A DNA stretch of 45,216 nt from CAG-552 sp964516925 (GTDB lineage: Bacteria; Bacillota; Clostridia; Christensenellales; Pumilibacteraceae), in contig CAZEXL010000011.1 of the NCBI GenBank assembly GCA_964516925.1, forward strand, positions 1-45,216, written 5' to 3'. Positions within the stretch are counted from its first letter, which is position 1; every line of letters begins with the position of its first letter. This document shows, one piece after another, positions 25,039 to 32,758 of the stretch. A program made the translations under genes and the position numbers. The notes beneath the pieces are model-generated. The model was not told where the DNA came from. It worked only from the letters and a program-made list of their open reading frames with translations, and ran no database searches.

Positions 25039-25377
25039 ATGATAGGGTTGTACCAAACGATTAAAGACGATTTGTTTTCGATAGCCAAGCGGCTTAAAAC
25101 GATCGACAAAGACTATTTCGTAGTGTACTCGTACCGATATCGTCGGTACGAGGTTCACAACAGGGGCAACAAAGGCAATACTTTTTGTTTCAGCGCGCCT
25201 AAGCTGGACGAGCGCGTTATACAAAAGGCGCGCAAAACGAGACGCGAGCGTCTTAACGAACTACTAAAAGAAACGGAAGCCGAAAACGAACTTTATCTAA
25301 AAAATCAGCTCGGCTTAACGGCGAAAAAGATAGAATACAAAGTCGAAAAAGTTTTGTCGGCGGGAGGTGTTGAATGA
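25039..25377 (+). CDS. Small virion-operon protein of unknown function
   Basis: A 112-residue basic protein with a helical charged C-terminal half (ARKTRRERLNELLKETEAENELYLKN). The N-terminal IGLYQTIKDDLFSIAKRLKTID is a pattern seen just downstream of capsid genes in related phages. It starts two bases after the capsid stop and lacks a clear ribosome site, so its translation probably depends on the capsid gene. The stop overlaps the next start (ATGA). Confidence 0.65.
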   Translation: MIGLYQTIKDDLFSIAKRLKTIDKDYFVVYSYRYRRYEVHNRGNKGNTFCFSAPKLDERVIQKARKTRRERLNELLKETEAENELYLKNQLGLTAKKIEYKVEKVLSAGGVE

Positions 25378-25901
25378 AGATAAAGGAATGTATAAAACTT
25401 GCGGCGGAGGCTTTGAACTTGCAAACGGACGAATCGGGCGAAGTGGAAAAAACGCTATTGCGTTGCGCCAACAACTGTTTAGACGAAATAACGTCCGAAT
25501 ACGTTCCGCTCAAAGCGGAAAAGACGGTAACGTCAACCGACAAATCCGTTTCGTATTCGTTGCTTGGCGATACGGTGTACGACGTACTAAAAATCACCGA
25601 CTCGTCGGGCAGAGAGGTGGAGTTTTCGCTTATGCCTTCGCGTATAAAAATCGCGCGAGACGGAACTTTTAACGTGCAGTTTCTAACGCGTTCGCCTACG
25701 CTTGGCATCGATGACGACGTGCCCGTTTGTTTACGCGTTACGCCACGCATAATATCGTACGGAATTATTGCGGAATACTTACTTATAAACGGCTTTTACA
25801 GCGAGGCGATAACGTACGATACACGATTTAAAGACGCGCTCAAACGTTCGCAAAGCGGCTTTAGCGAAAAACGCATAAAGGGTAGACGGTGGCTGATATG
25901 A
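25374..25901 (+). CDS. Probable head-tail connector (neck) protein
   Basis: 175 residues with an N-terminal helix pair (ECIKLAAEALNL, LLRCANNCLDEIT), a beta-rich middle and a C-terminal helix region GIIAEYLLINGFYSEAITYD followed by RIKGRRWL. This plan, with the last motif, is that of the small adaptor proteins that sit under the portal in podo- and siphoviruses. The ATG has GGGAGGTG 6 bases upstream. The stop overlaps the start of the next gene. Confidence 0.6.
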   Translation: MKIKECIKLAAEALNLQTDESGEVEKTLLRCANNCLDEITSEYVPLKAEKTVTSTDKSVSYSLLGDTVYDVLKITDSSGREVEFSLMPSRIKIARDGTFNVQFLTRSPTLGIDDDVPVCLRVTPRIISYGIIAEYLLINGFYSEAITYDTRFKDALKRSQSGFSEKRIKGRRWLI

Positions 25902-27235
25902 GTTATCTAAAAGTAAAAAACACGGCGACTACTACGATAAACGTTCCCAACTTTTTATCCGGCGTAAATTCTGCCTACGATCAAAGCGTGCTAAGCCAGA
26001 GTGTTGCGGCAAATTGCTACAACTTTGAATTTTCTTCCGGCGCGCTTAAGGGTTGCAAAGGTTTTACGAGCATCGAAACGTTAGCAGACAGCGTTTGGAC
26101 GTACAAAAAAGGCGACGTAAAATATCTTATGTGGAGCTATAACGGTGAGATTTTCTACAAAATTGGCGGCGAAATAAAAAAGCTGGACGGAATTAAGCTA
26201 AGCGGTGTTCCCAAGGCGATATCGTATCGGTTGTACGGCGAGGACGTAATACTTATTTGTTCGCCGTCCGACAATATGGTAGTGTGGAACGGCACGGACG
26301 CGGCGTATTACGTAAGCTCTTCGCCGTATATCACTTCCATGACCGTGCATTACGAACGAATGTTCGTAACAACCGGCAACGAGGTTAATACGTTGTGGTT
26401 TTCGGACGATCTGGATCCTTCAAATTGGAATACCGATATGACCGAAGGCGGCTTTATCGAACTTGCCGACGAACGAGGCAAACTAATAAAAGTGCTGGGA
26501 TTTTTAAACTACGTTTACATTTTTCGCGAACGAGGCATAAGCAGACTGACGGCGTACGCCGATCAAAGCGAGTTTTCGGTAACGCATCTTTTTGTAACGG
26601 GCGGAAAGATATATCCCGATTCGGTGGCACTATGCGGCGACAGAGTAATCTTCGCTTCGTCCGACGGACTGTTCAGTTTCGACGGCGTTTCAACAAAACG
26701 AATACTAACCAATCTGGACGGGCTTTTTTGCGCGGACGAAAATTCGGTAGCCGTTTATCACGGCGGAAAGTACTATCTTGCGTTAAAAGCCGATTTCGGT
26801 CTTGACGACGGCTTCGATACCGATTACGTAAACAACGCCGTTCTTATTTACGGCGACGACGGTTTTACGATAATGCGAGGGTACGACGTGCGCTCGTTCT
26901 ATTCGGACGGCGATACGCTGTATGCGATAATCGGCGGGCAGATATGCGAGCAAAAAGGCGACTGCCCGTTGCCAAAAAGGTGGAGCATGCCGCTAACCGA
27001 TCTCGGAAGCGGGCGAACGAAGCGAATAAAAACGCTGTGCTTGGACACTTCGCAGGACATTACGCTAACCGTTACGCTCGACGAAGACAAGCGTGATTTT
27101 TTCGTTAAGGGCAGCAACGTGCCTTCGATAATAAATATAAACATGCGAGGAAGAAAGTTTGCAATGACGATAAACAGCTTGTCGGCAAATCCGCACGTGT
27201 CTCGGCCTCAGCTGAAATTCACGTACGCGGATTAA
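25898..27235 (+). CDS. Probable tail hub/DNA-stabilisation protein, P22 gp10-like
   Basis: About 445 residues, beta-propeller-like. Motifs such as ERMFVTTGNEVNTLWFSDDLDP, VLGFLNYVYIFRERGISRLT and GDRVIFASSDGLFSFDG match the pattern of podovirus tail hub proteins that plug the portal after packaging. I used the ATG at 25898 that overlaps the previous stop; a GTG at 25889 is also possible. No tape-measure or tail tube gene follows, in agreement with a short-tailed particle. Confidence 0.65.
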   Translation: MSYLKVKNTATTTINVPNFLSGVNSAYDQSVLSQSVAANCYNFEFSSGALKGCKGFTSIETLADSVWTYKKGDVKYLMWSYNGEIFYKIGGEIKKLDGIKLSGVPKAISYRLYGEDVILICSPSDNMVVWNGTDAAYYVSSSPYITSMTVHYERMFVTTGNEVNTLWFSDDLDPSNWNTDMTEGGFIELADERGKLIKVLGFLNYVYIFRERGISRLTAYADQSEFSVTHLFVTGGKIYPDSVALCGDRVIFASSDGLFSFDGVSTKRILTNLDGLFCADENSVAVYHGGKYYLALKADFGLDDGFDTDYVNNAVLIYGDDGFTIMRGYDVRSFYSDGDTLYAIIGGQICEQKGDCPLPKRWSMPLTDLGSGRTKRIKTLCLDTSQDITLTVTLDEDKRDFFVKGSNVPSIININMRGRKFAMTINSLSANPHVSRPQLKFTYAD

Positions 27236-27246
27236 AAGGAGAAAAT

Positions 27247-28098
27247 ATGGATTACGGAAAACTTGCGTATCTTAAGGCGGTTGATCTGGAAGGTTGGCTT
27301 TGCGGCGACAAAAAAAGCCAATTTTGCGTGGTTACCGTTCAGGTCGATTCGCTAAAAAGCGGAACTAACGAAGTTATATCGCTCGAAGGCAGCGGCGACG
27401 TTGCGGTTATTGCAAAAGTAAGCGACGCGGCTGATTTTTACGTCGACGGCGTAAAGGCGGCAAGCGGCAACGGCAACGTGTTTTTTAAGGTAACGGACGG
27501 CGGCAAAATAACCGTAAACGGCAAAAACGAAATTGCAACGCTTAGTCTTATGGCAATGGGTAATATTTCGGCGTCGGAATTGCCCGGTTCGTTGTACGTC
27601 GATTACAACGGACAAAAAGTATGCTACGTAATATGCGACAAAGGCGTATGCTCGACGTACGCAACCGAAGCAAACGAATTTTTACCGCAAAAAATATCGG
27701 AGGGCAGTTACGTTCAGGGCGACGTATGTTCGTACGACAAAGATTTTCTGTTTGCGTTTTTAAATTCCGACGGATCGGTAAAGCTCGTTTATTCGGGCAA
27801 CGAATACGTATACAATCTTTGTGCGCAAAAAGTAGCGGTAAATGCCGACGATTTTTCGATAAGGCTTGCGTATATAAAAAACGGTTCGCTTTACTACGTC
27901 GAATTCGAAAAGCTCGGATCGCCCTTGCCTCAACCCAAGCAAGTTGCTTATCGAGGTTACGTCGACGACGTACGGTTTGTGCGAAAAAGCACTAAATTGT
28001 TGTTTTCGTCGGGCGGCAAATGCTACATAAAAGAGCTAAACGTAAAGGGTAGCAACAAGGACAAGTTATACGTCGATTTGACGGCGGAGGTAGAATGA
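27247..28098 (+). CDS. Beta-rich protein of unknown function in the virion operon
   Basis: 283 residues. The first 100 contain strand repeats with SLEGSGDVAVIAKVSDAADF and KITVNGKNEIATLSLMAMGN; the rest reads as short blades ending in aromatic residues (FLFAFLNSDGSVKLVYSGNE, YIKNGSLYYVEFEKL, TKLLFSSGGKCYIKELNV), suggesting a propeller. By place it should be part of the tail or host-contact apparatus. AAAGGAGAAA precedes the ATG; the stop overlaps the next start. Confidence 0.6.
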   Translation: MDYGKLAYLKAVDLEGWLCGDKKSQFCVVTVQVDSLKSGTNEVISLEGSGDVAVIAKVSDAADFYVDGVKAASGNGNVFFKVTDGGKITVNGKNEIATLSLMAMGNISASELPGSLYVDYNGQKVCYVICDKGVCSTYATEANEFLPQKISEGSYVQGDVCSYDKDFLFAFLNSDGSVKLVYSGNEYVYNLCAQKVAVNADDFSIRLAYIKNGSLYYVEFEKLGSPLPQPKQVAYRGYVDDVRFVRKSTKLLFSSGGKCYIKELNVKGSNKDKLYVDLTAEVE

Positions 28099-29684
28099 GA
28101 AACGTATTTAAAATAGTGGCTGACGGTAAAGAATACACGGCATACAATACGGTAAAAAAGGCGTTCGAATATTGGAAAAACGGTGAATTATACGCTGCAT
28201 ATATCGCGTTGTTTGCTAAAGACGGCAGTTCGCTTTACAAAAAGGCAACGCTTATTACCTACAACGACAACGTTGCGCGCGGAAAACTTTTCGCTACGTA
28301 TGGCGTAAGCGTAAAAAGCGGAGAATTCAGCAAAGAAATTTGCGCCGTCGGATTTGCGCCGCAACAAGACGCTAAGCTTTCCAACGAGTGCAAAGTTCAA
28401 ATAATCGCTTCCGAGTTTGAAATTTACGGAACGATATACCTAGAAGCGGACGAAAAAGATTTTAATTTTTATCCGAATAATAATCCGCTCGTAAGGTCGT
28501 TGCTTGGCATGCAAACGGCAGAGACGTTGCAAATAAAGGGGGCTAAGGCGCATTTAACAGCCCAACCTATGTTGGTTAACGTAGGCGACTACGAAGACGT
28601 TGCCGCGTCGTCAAGCGTTTGCGAATCAAAGTTTTACAGCGGTGAAAAAACTGACTTTTTGATTTATTGCGGCGGCAAGCCGTGCGCCAGATTTAATTGT
28701 GCGTATTTTAATGCCAAGACTTTGCAAAGGCAAAGCGAGTGCAATGGCGGCTTTTTTGCGGACGCAATCGAAGTTTGCGACGTAACGACTTCCGTCGGAG
28801 CAAAGTACGAACGTTACAACACCGTTTCGGCTTTGTACGATTCGGGGGCGGAAACAAAAAGCGGATTTTACGGATACGAACTGTTTTGCGATCCGCTCTA
28901 TCGTTACGCCGGATTATGTAACGGCAGCAAGTATTATCTTATCGACGCCGATACCTACGAGGTAACTTACGGTGGCGAATATTCGGGCAAAATAACCATG
29001 TGTACCAACGGCGAAGCGGTAAGCGTCGACGGCGGAACCGTTAAATTCCTAAACAGCGGCAGAAGCGTTCAAGTCGAAGATAACCAAACGGCGGTGTTGT
29101 ACGTAGACGATCACTACGAAATATACGTATATGACGGTTGGACGATGCTCGTGTACGATTATGACGGGGAATTAAAGTGCAAAAAAATACTTTTCACCGT
29201 AAAAAACAGCGTTATGACAAGGCTTAACGACTATTCCGTGCTGATAAACGGCGAATCCGAAAAAGTTATTTTTAAAAAAGACGGAATGTTAAGCAACGAG
29301 TTCGAGTGGCTAAGTCGTGTGGACGGAGTAAACGTATCGGACGGTTGCGGCTACAAGGACGGTTATATCGTTAGTCTATTAAGCGGCAACGGTACGACGT
29401 GTCAAAAGCACAGCGGCAGATTTTGTATTAAGGACGGAGCGTTGTACTACGTAGGCGAGGGCGGAATCGTAAAATTAAAAGACGAATTCGATTTCGATTC
29501 CGCAACTATTGCCAAAAACACCGCCGTGTTTTTAAAGGACGGAACGCTCACCTTTTATAAAACCGGTTGCGGCGGAACGTTCGTAAGCGTACCGACAAGC
29601 GGCAACGTAACGTACACGGCTAAGACGTGGAACGACGATCCGGTAACGGTAACGCTTAAATTAACCAATAAGGAGGAGCTATGA
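28095..29684 (+). CDS. Large beta-rich protein, candidate tail or receptor-contact protein
   Basis: 529 residues, no recognised family. The N-terminal half has mixed strands; residues about 250-500 consist of repeated short blades (LFCDPLYRYAGLCNGSKYYL, NEYDD-like turns, DHYEIYVYDGWTMLVYDYDG, SVLINGESEKVIFKKDG, GALYYVGEGGIVKLKDE, TAVFLKDGTLTFYKTG) that look like a second propeller. Being the last large structural-type gene before the holin-like gene, it is the most likely receptor-binding or tail-tip protein. The start ATG (28095) has CGGAGGTAG upstream. Confidence 0.6.
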   Translation: MRNVFKIVADGKEYTAYNTVKKAFEYWKNGELYAAYIALFAKDGSSLYKKATLITYNDNVARGKLFATYGVSVKSGEFSKEICAVGFAPQQDAKLSNECKVQIIASEFEIYGTIYLEADEKDFNFYPNNNPLVRSLLGMQTAETLQIKGAKAHLTAQPMLVNVGDYEDVAASSSVCESKFYSGEKTDFLIYCGGKPCARFNCAYFNAKTLQRQSECNGGFFADAIEVCDVTTSVGAKYERYNTVSALYDSGAETKSGFYGYELFCDPLYRYAGLCNGSKYYLIDADTYEVTYGGEYSGKITMCTNGEAVSVDGGTVKFLNSGRSVQVEDNQTAVLYVDDHYEIYVYDGWTMLVYDYDGELKCKKILFTVKNSVMTRLNDYSVLINGESEKVIFKKDGMLSNEFEWLSRVDGVNVSDGCGYKDGYIVSLLSGNGTTCQKHSGRFCIKDGALYYVGEGGIVKLKDEFDFDSATIAKNTAVFLKDGTLTFYKTGCGGTFVSVPTSGNVTYTAKTWNDDPVTVTLKLTNKEEL

Positions 29685-29968
29685 ATGAAATTATGTCGGT
29701 TGCTCTCGACAACGGCTTGTGGGCGGCGTTGTTTTGTTTTTTGTTTTTCTATATGCTAAAGGATTCGCGCAATCGCGAAAAGCGATATTCCGTCGCGTTG
29801 GAACGGTTAAGCCGCAATCTTGACGAGACGGCGACGGCGCTTAAAGTGTGCGAGGACATAAAGGAAAACGTAGAACGAAACTCTGCGGTGTGCAAAACGA
29901 TAAAACGAGATTCCGAGATTATTAAGGACGGAATAAACGTTTTGCGTGCACAAAAGGAGCTGTTATGA
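29681..29968 (+). CDS. Holin-like protein, BhlA/UviB type
   Basis: 95 residues: a single N-terminal membrane helix (GLWAALFCFLFFYMLKDS) followed by a charged helix (NREKRYSVALERLSRNLDETATAL). This is the layout and sequence style of BhlA/UviB holin-like proteins, which permeabilise the membrane during phage or bacteriocin release. The ATG has AGGAGGAG upstream and overlaps the previous stop. Confidence 0.75.
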   Translation: MNEIMSVALDNGLWAALFCFLFFYMLKDSRNREKRYSVALERLSRNLDETATALKVCEDIKENVERNSAVCKTIKRDSEIIKDGINVLRAQKELL

Positions 29969-30195
29969 ACGGAGGTATATTGTGCATCGGCAAGGGCAGG
30001 CTGTCGGGAGCGTGCTTTCAAAACGGCGAAAGCGTAATTATCGTACGTCGCGGCGGAGCGTTATATCAAAAAAGATTACTCGAAAACCGACAGGTAATCG
30101 ACGACGGAATAATCGGCTACGACAAAGATTGCTACGTTTTTTCGTTTGGAAAAATATCAATGAATTCCGAGGTGAATTATGAAAATAAACTTTAA
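29965..30195 (+). CDS. Small protein of unknown function
   Basis: A 76-residue protein with a likely small beta fold (GILCIGKGRLSGACFQNGES, VIIVRRGGALYQKRLLENRQ). AAAAGGAG lies 6 bases before the ATG, which overlaps the preceding stop. It is in step with the rest of the virion operon; no family recognised. Confidence 0.6.
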   Translation: MNGGILCIGKGRLSGACFQNGESVIIVRRGGALYQKRLLENRQVIDDGIIGYDKDCYVFSFGKISMNSEVNYENKL

Positions 30196-30295
30196 CGAAG
30201 CTCGCGTTGACGTAAAAAAGAGCAAGCGAGCGCAAAAATATACGGCTAAGGGAGCAAAAAATGAATATATTAACGTATCTAAAAAATCTACTTAA
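30179..30295 (+). CDS. Very small basic protein, 38 residues
   Basis: The ATG at 30179 is preceded by CGAGGTG 5 bases upstream. The frame reads MKINFNEARVDVKKSKRAQK and ends YINVSKKST with TAA at 30293-30295. It is strongly basic. It overlaps both its neighbours, in the manner of other genes here. It may instead be an out-of-frame accident. Confidence 0.45.
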   Translation: MKINFNEARVDVKKSKRAQKYTAKGAKNEYINVSKKST

Positions 30296-31214
30296 TTCGA
30301 CTTCCAAAAAGGAAGATGCGAAGACAACGAGCGATTCGTCAAAATCCGACAAGCTAAAAGAGCTTCAGGATTACGTAAAAAATCAATACGGTGCGTACTT
30401 GCCCGAAAAAGCGTCCACCAAAGAGGCGCCTACGTACGAGCGATACGAATACGACGCGCCAAGCGACGACGAAATTACGCAAACGGCTAAAAACGAGTTA
30501 AGTTCGTACGTCGACGAGGGCGAAAAATCGATACGAAGCGAGTACGACGAAAAGCGCAAGGAGCTTGCAAGCAACAAAGAGGCAAGCAAGCAACGATACG
30601 CAAGCGGAGCGAACGAGCTTAAAACGGCTTATTCCGCCGCAGCCGAGTCGCTAAGCAACGATGCGCTAAAGCGCGGCTTGGCGCGTTCGAGCATTGCGCT
30701 GAATCAGCAGGCAAACGCTTCGTCGGCGTATACCGACAAGCTGAGCGAACTGATAAGCGAACGTAACGAAAACGTAAAAAAGATAGACGAAGAGCTTAAC
30801 GGACTGGAAGGTCAGTTACAAACCGCACTCGATTCGTTTAAAATTTCCGCCGCAGCAAAGCTTACTCAGCGTATAAACGAACTTAAGTCCGAGCGCGAAG
30901 AGAATTTGCAAAAGGCGCGCGAATACAACAATTCGCTTCTAAAAACCGAATACGAGCAAAGTATTCAAAAGGAAAAGACGGACAGCGAATTGTATTCCGA
31001 GGCGCTTTCGCAAGCGAAGAAAGAAAAAGAACTTTTATCTTCGCTTTCGTCCGACGACAAGGCAAAAATCGAAAAGAGCGTTTACGAAAAAGTCGTGGAG
31101 GTTCTTGATTCGCTTCCGTTTGAAGAGGCAAGAGAATTGTTCTTAAACGAGCCAATTTTTAGGGACAGCTTAAGCGATTATTACTATTATACGCTTTACT
31201 ACAAGTACAGGTAA
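30261..31214 (+). CDS. Long coiled-coil virion-operon protein
   Basis: 317 residues, overwhelmingly helical and charged, with heptad-like stretches from about 75 to 285 (KSIRSEYDEKRKELASNKEA, ERNENVKKIDEELNGLEGQL, KSEREENLQKAREYNNSL). The segment DALKRGLARSSIALNQQAN is a motif I associate with phage internal or ejection proteins. The C-terminus is aromatic (SDYYYYTLYYKYR). A plausible role is an ejection or internal virion protein of a short-tailed particle; this is inference. AAGGGAG lies 6 bases before the ATG. Confidence 0.6.
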   Translation: MNILTYLKNLLNSTSKKEDAKTTSDSSKSDKLKELQDYVKNQYGAYLPEKASTKEAPTYERYEYDAPSDDEITQTAKNELSSYVDEGEKSIRSEYDEKRKELASNKEASKQRYASGANELKTAYSAAAESLSNDALKRGLARSSIALNQQANASSAYTDKLSELISERNENVKKIDEELNGLEGQLQTALDSFKISAAAKLTQRINELKSEREENLQKAREYNNSLLKTEYEQSIQKEKTDSELYSEALSQAKKEKELLSSLSSDDKAKIEKSVYEKVVEVLDSLPFEEARELFLNEPIFRDSLSDYYYYTLYYKYR

Positions 31215-31220
31215 AAAAAT

Positions 31221-31460
31221 ATGAAGAATAAGTTTAAGACCAAAAAATTTTGGGTATCGCTAAGTGGTATGCTTATAATGCTTTTGCAGCTGTTTGGCGT
31301 AAAGGTGAACGCGCCGTACGTAAACGAGGTTATAAACGCCTTGTGCGGCGTATGCGTGCTTGTCGGACTTATGGCGGACGACAAAAAAACGCAAAACGAA
31401 ACGAGCGAAACTCAAATTGATAACACAAATTCGGAAGAAGACGATACTAACGAAAATTAA
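31221..31460 (+). CDS. Phage holin, phi LC3-like
   Basis: 79 residues: TKKFWVSLSGMLIMLLQLFG, a polar segment with PYVNEVINALCG and a second hydrophobic helix VCVLVGLMADD, then an acidic tail (SEEDDTNEN). This is the pattern of the phi LC3 holin family. The usual next gene, an endolysin, is absent; a terminator follows instead. It is the last gene of the virion operon. Confidence 0.8.
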   Translation: MKNKFKTKKFWVSLSGMLIMLLQLFGVKVNAPYVNEVINALCGVCVLVGLMADDKKTQNETSETQIDNTNSEEDDTNEN

Positions 31461-31476
31461 ATACAAAACGGATTTT

Positions 31477-31513
31477 ACGGCGCAGTGAAAAATTATCACT
31501 ACGCCGTTTTTTA
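31477..31513 (+). terminator. Terminator of the virion operon
   Basis: ACGGCGCAGTGA pairs with TCACTACGCCGT (one mismatch) around AAAAATTA-type loop, followed by TTTTTT. It closes the 11.6-kb operon 16 bases after the holin stop. Confidence 0.85.
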
Positions 31514-31570
31514 TATCCATAAACAAAACCAAACGCCTAAAGGGAAAATTTTTTGAATTATATTCAAAAA

Positions 31571-31625
31571 AATTGCAAATTTGCAATTCAAAACGCTTGA
31601 CAGTTGCAAATTTGCAATATATAAT
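31571..31625 (+). promoter_or_regulatory. Autoregulated promoter with twin perfect operators
   Basis: TTGACA (31597-31602), 17 bp, TATAAT (31620-31625): a full consensus promoter. Two copies of the 14-bp palindrome TTGCAAATTTGCAA occur, one upstream (31573-31586, extended to the 18-bp AATTGCAAATTTGCAATT at 31571) and one exactly between the two promoter boxes (31604-31617), 31 bp apart centre to centre, that is three helical turns. Binding of a dimer to both would block the promoter, the expected design of a phage-like repressor's own promoter. Confidence 0.85.
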
Positions 31626-31662
31626 AAGAATATACTAAATCGCTGTAAAGGAGCAGATTATT

Positions 31663-31974
31663 ATGTCATGGCAACAAAAAGTCTTAGACGAAATGAAAAA
31701 AAGAAAAATCGGGCAAAAAGAATTAGCCGAATTAAGCGGAGTTACCGAAAGTTCGGTTTCAAGATATTTGCACGATAGCAAAAGGCCGAGGCTTGATATA
31801 ATTATAAATTTTGCAAAAGCCTTGAATTTAAAAACGGAATATCTGCTCGAAGAAGACGATGATGCGATTTCTTCTTATACTAAAATTGCTATGGCAGTAG
31901 CGAGATACGGCAGTAACCTAACTACAGACGAGCAAAACAAGTTAATTGCTCTTATTTTGGGAAGGGAGGGTTAA
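31663..31974 (+). CDS. XRE-family repressor
   Basis: 103 residues. The helix-turn-helix is at residues 14-45 (RKIGQKELAELSGVTESSVSRY), followed by a short C-terminal region (SSYTKIAMAVARYGSNLTTDEQ) without a peptidase domain. Such short repressors of integrative elements are inactivated by an ImmA-type protease, here encoded immediately downstream with a one-base overlap. AAAGGAG lies 10 bases before the ATG. The two TTGCAAATTTGCAA sites upstream are the likely operators. Confidence 0.88.
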   Translation: MSWQQKVLDEMKKRKIGQKELAELSGVTESSVSRYLHDSKRPRLDIIINFAKALNLKTEYLLEEDDDAISSYTKIAMAVARYGSNLTTDEQNKLIALILGREG

Positions 31975-32546
31975 TGTATAGGTACGGAACGAAATACGAT
32001 GAAATGGCAAAATTAGTTATCTCTATTTATTTGGATTACGATATAAAAACTTTTCCGATAGACGTAGAACAAGTTTGTCGAAAAATGCAAATAGTGTTAA
32101 ATCCATACTCTTTTTACGAACGAGAACACGAAGAGTTGCTCAAAAAAAAATCTGCTTCGGGCTTTTACGTAGAGCCAACCGTAAGCAATCCTGCAATGAT
32201 ATTGTATAACGATAACGTTAACGACGTCGGTTCCGTCGGCAATATTCGAAGGAATATTATGCACGAAGTAAAGCATTACGTTTGTGAAGATACTCAAGAA
32301 AACCCTGAGGACGATCTTGCGGATTATTTTGGAAAGTATTTTCTTGCGCCCATACCTTACTTGATTGCAAAAGGTATTGAAAATATCAACGAAATAATGT
32401 TTACTTTCGGCGTTGACGAAAATATGGCAAGTTTTATTCGTAAAAACGTAAAGAATCGAAAAGCAAAGTACGGATCAAAAATTTTTGAATACGAAATCCC
32501 GCTGCTAGAACATTTGCTAGGCAGTAGGTATGTTAAAGACAATTAA
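31974..32546 (+). CDS. ImmA/IrrE-family metallopeptidase
   Basis: 190 residues with the zinc-protease motif HEVKH (His97, Glu98, His101) and the downstream helix EDDLADYFGKYFLAP carrying the third ligand. Members cleave the partner XRE repressor after DNA damage or mating-type signals and so switch on a mobile element. The start overlaps the repressor stop (TAATG). No integrase or excisionase gene lies nearby. The pair is more AT-rich than the virion operon. Confidence 0.88.
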   Translation: MYRYGTKYDEMAKLVISIYLDYDIKTFPIDVEQVCRKMQIVLNPYSFYEREHEELLKKKSASGFYVEPTVSNPAMILYNDNVNDVGSVGNIRRNIMHEVKHYVCEDTQENPEDDLADYFGKYFLAPIPYLIAKGIENINEIMFTFGVDENMASFIRKNVKNRKAKYGSKIFEYEIPLLEHLLGSRYVKDN

Positions 32547-32758
32547 GTAGAATTGTGACGTATGTAAATTATAAAATAAAAAGACCTCAATAAAGGAAAA
32601 GCACCTAAAAGTTGCTACCAACAACGAATAAGTGCCTTTCGGAAAATTGTATTACTACAATTCCAACGTTTATAGTGTAGCATTTTCCGTCCTTTATGTC
32701 AAATGGTTTTTTTGACTATACCCAAAAGGTAAATAAATTTTTAGGAGGACATAAGAAA
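32547..32758. promoter_or_regulatory. Intergenic stretch with hairpin and promoter-like boxes
   Basis: An imperfect hairpin spans about 32598-32640 (AAAGCACCTA and TAAGTGCCTTT with GTTG/CAAC inside). TTGACT near 32712 is followed 16 bp later by TAAATT, a possible promoter for the DUF4417 gene, whose ribosome site AGGAGG lies at about 32743-32748. Confidence 0.4.

Noticed and set aside
27247..30195. A lysin gene hidden among the unknown virion genes
   Set aside because: No amidase, lysozyme or peptidase motif was recognised in any of these frames; left open as a check rather than called.
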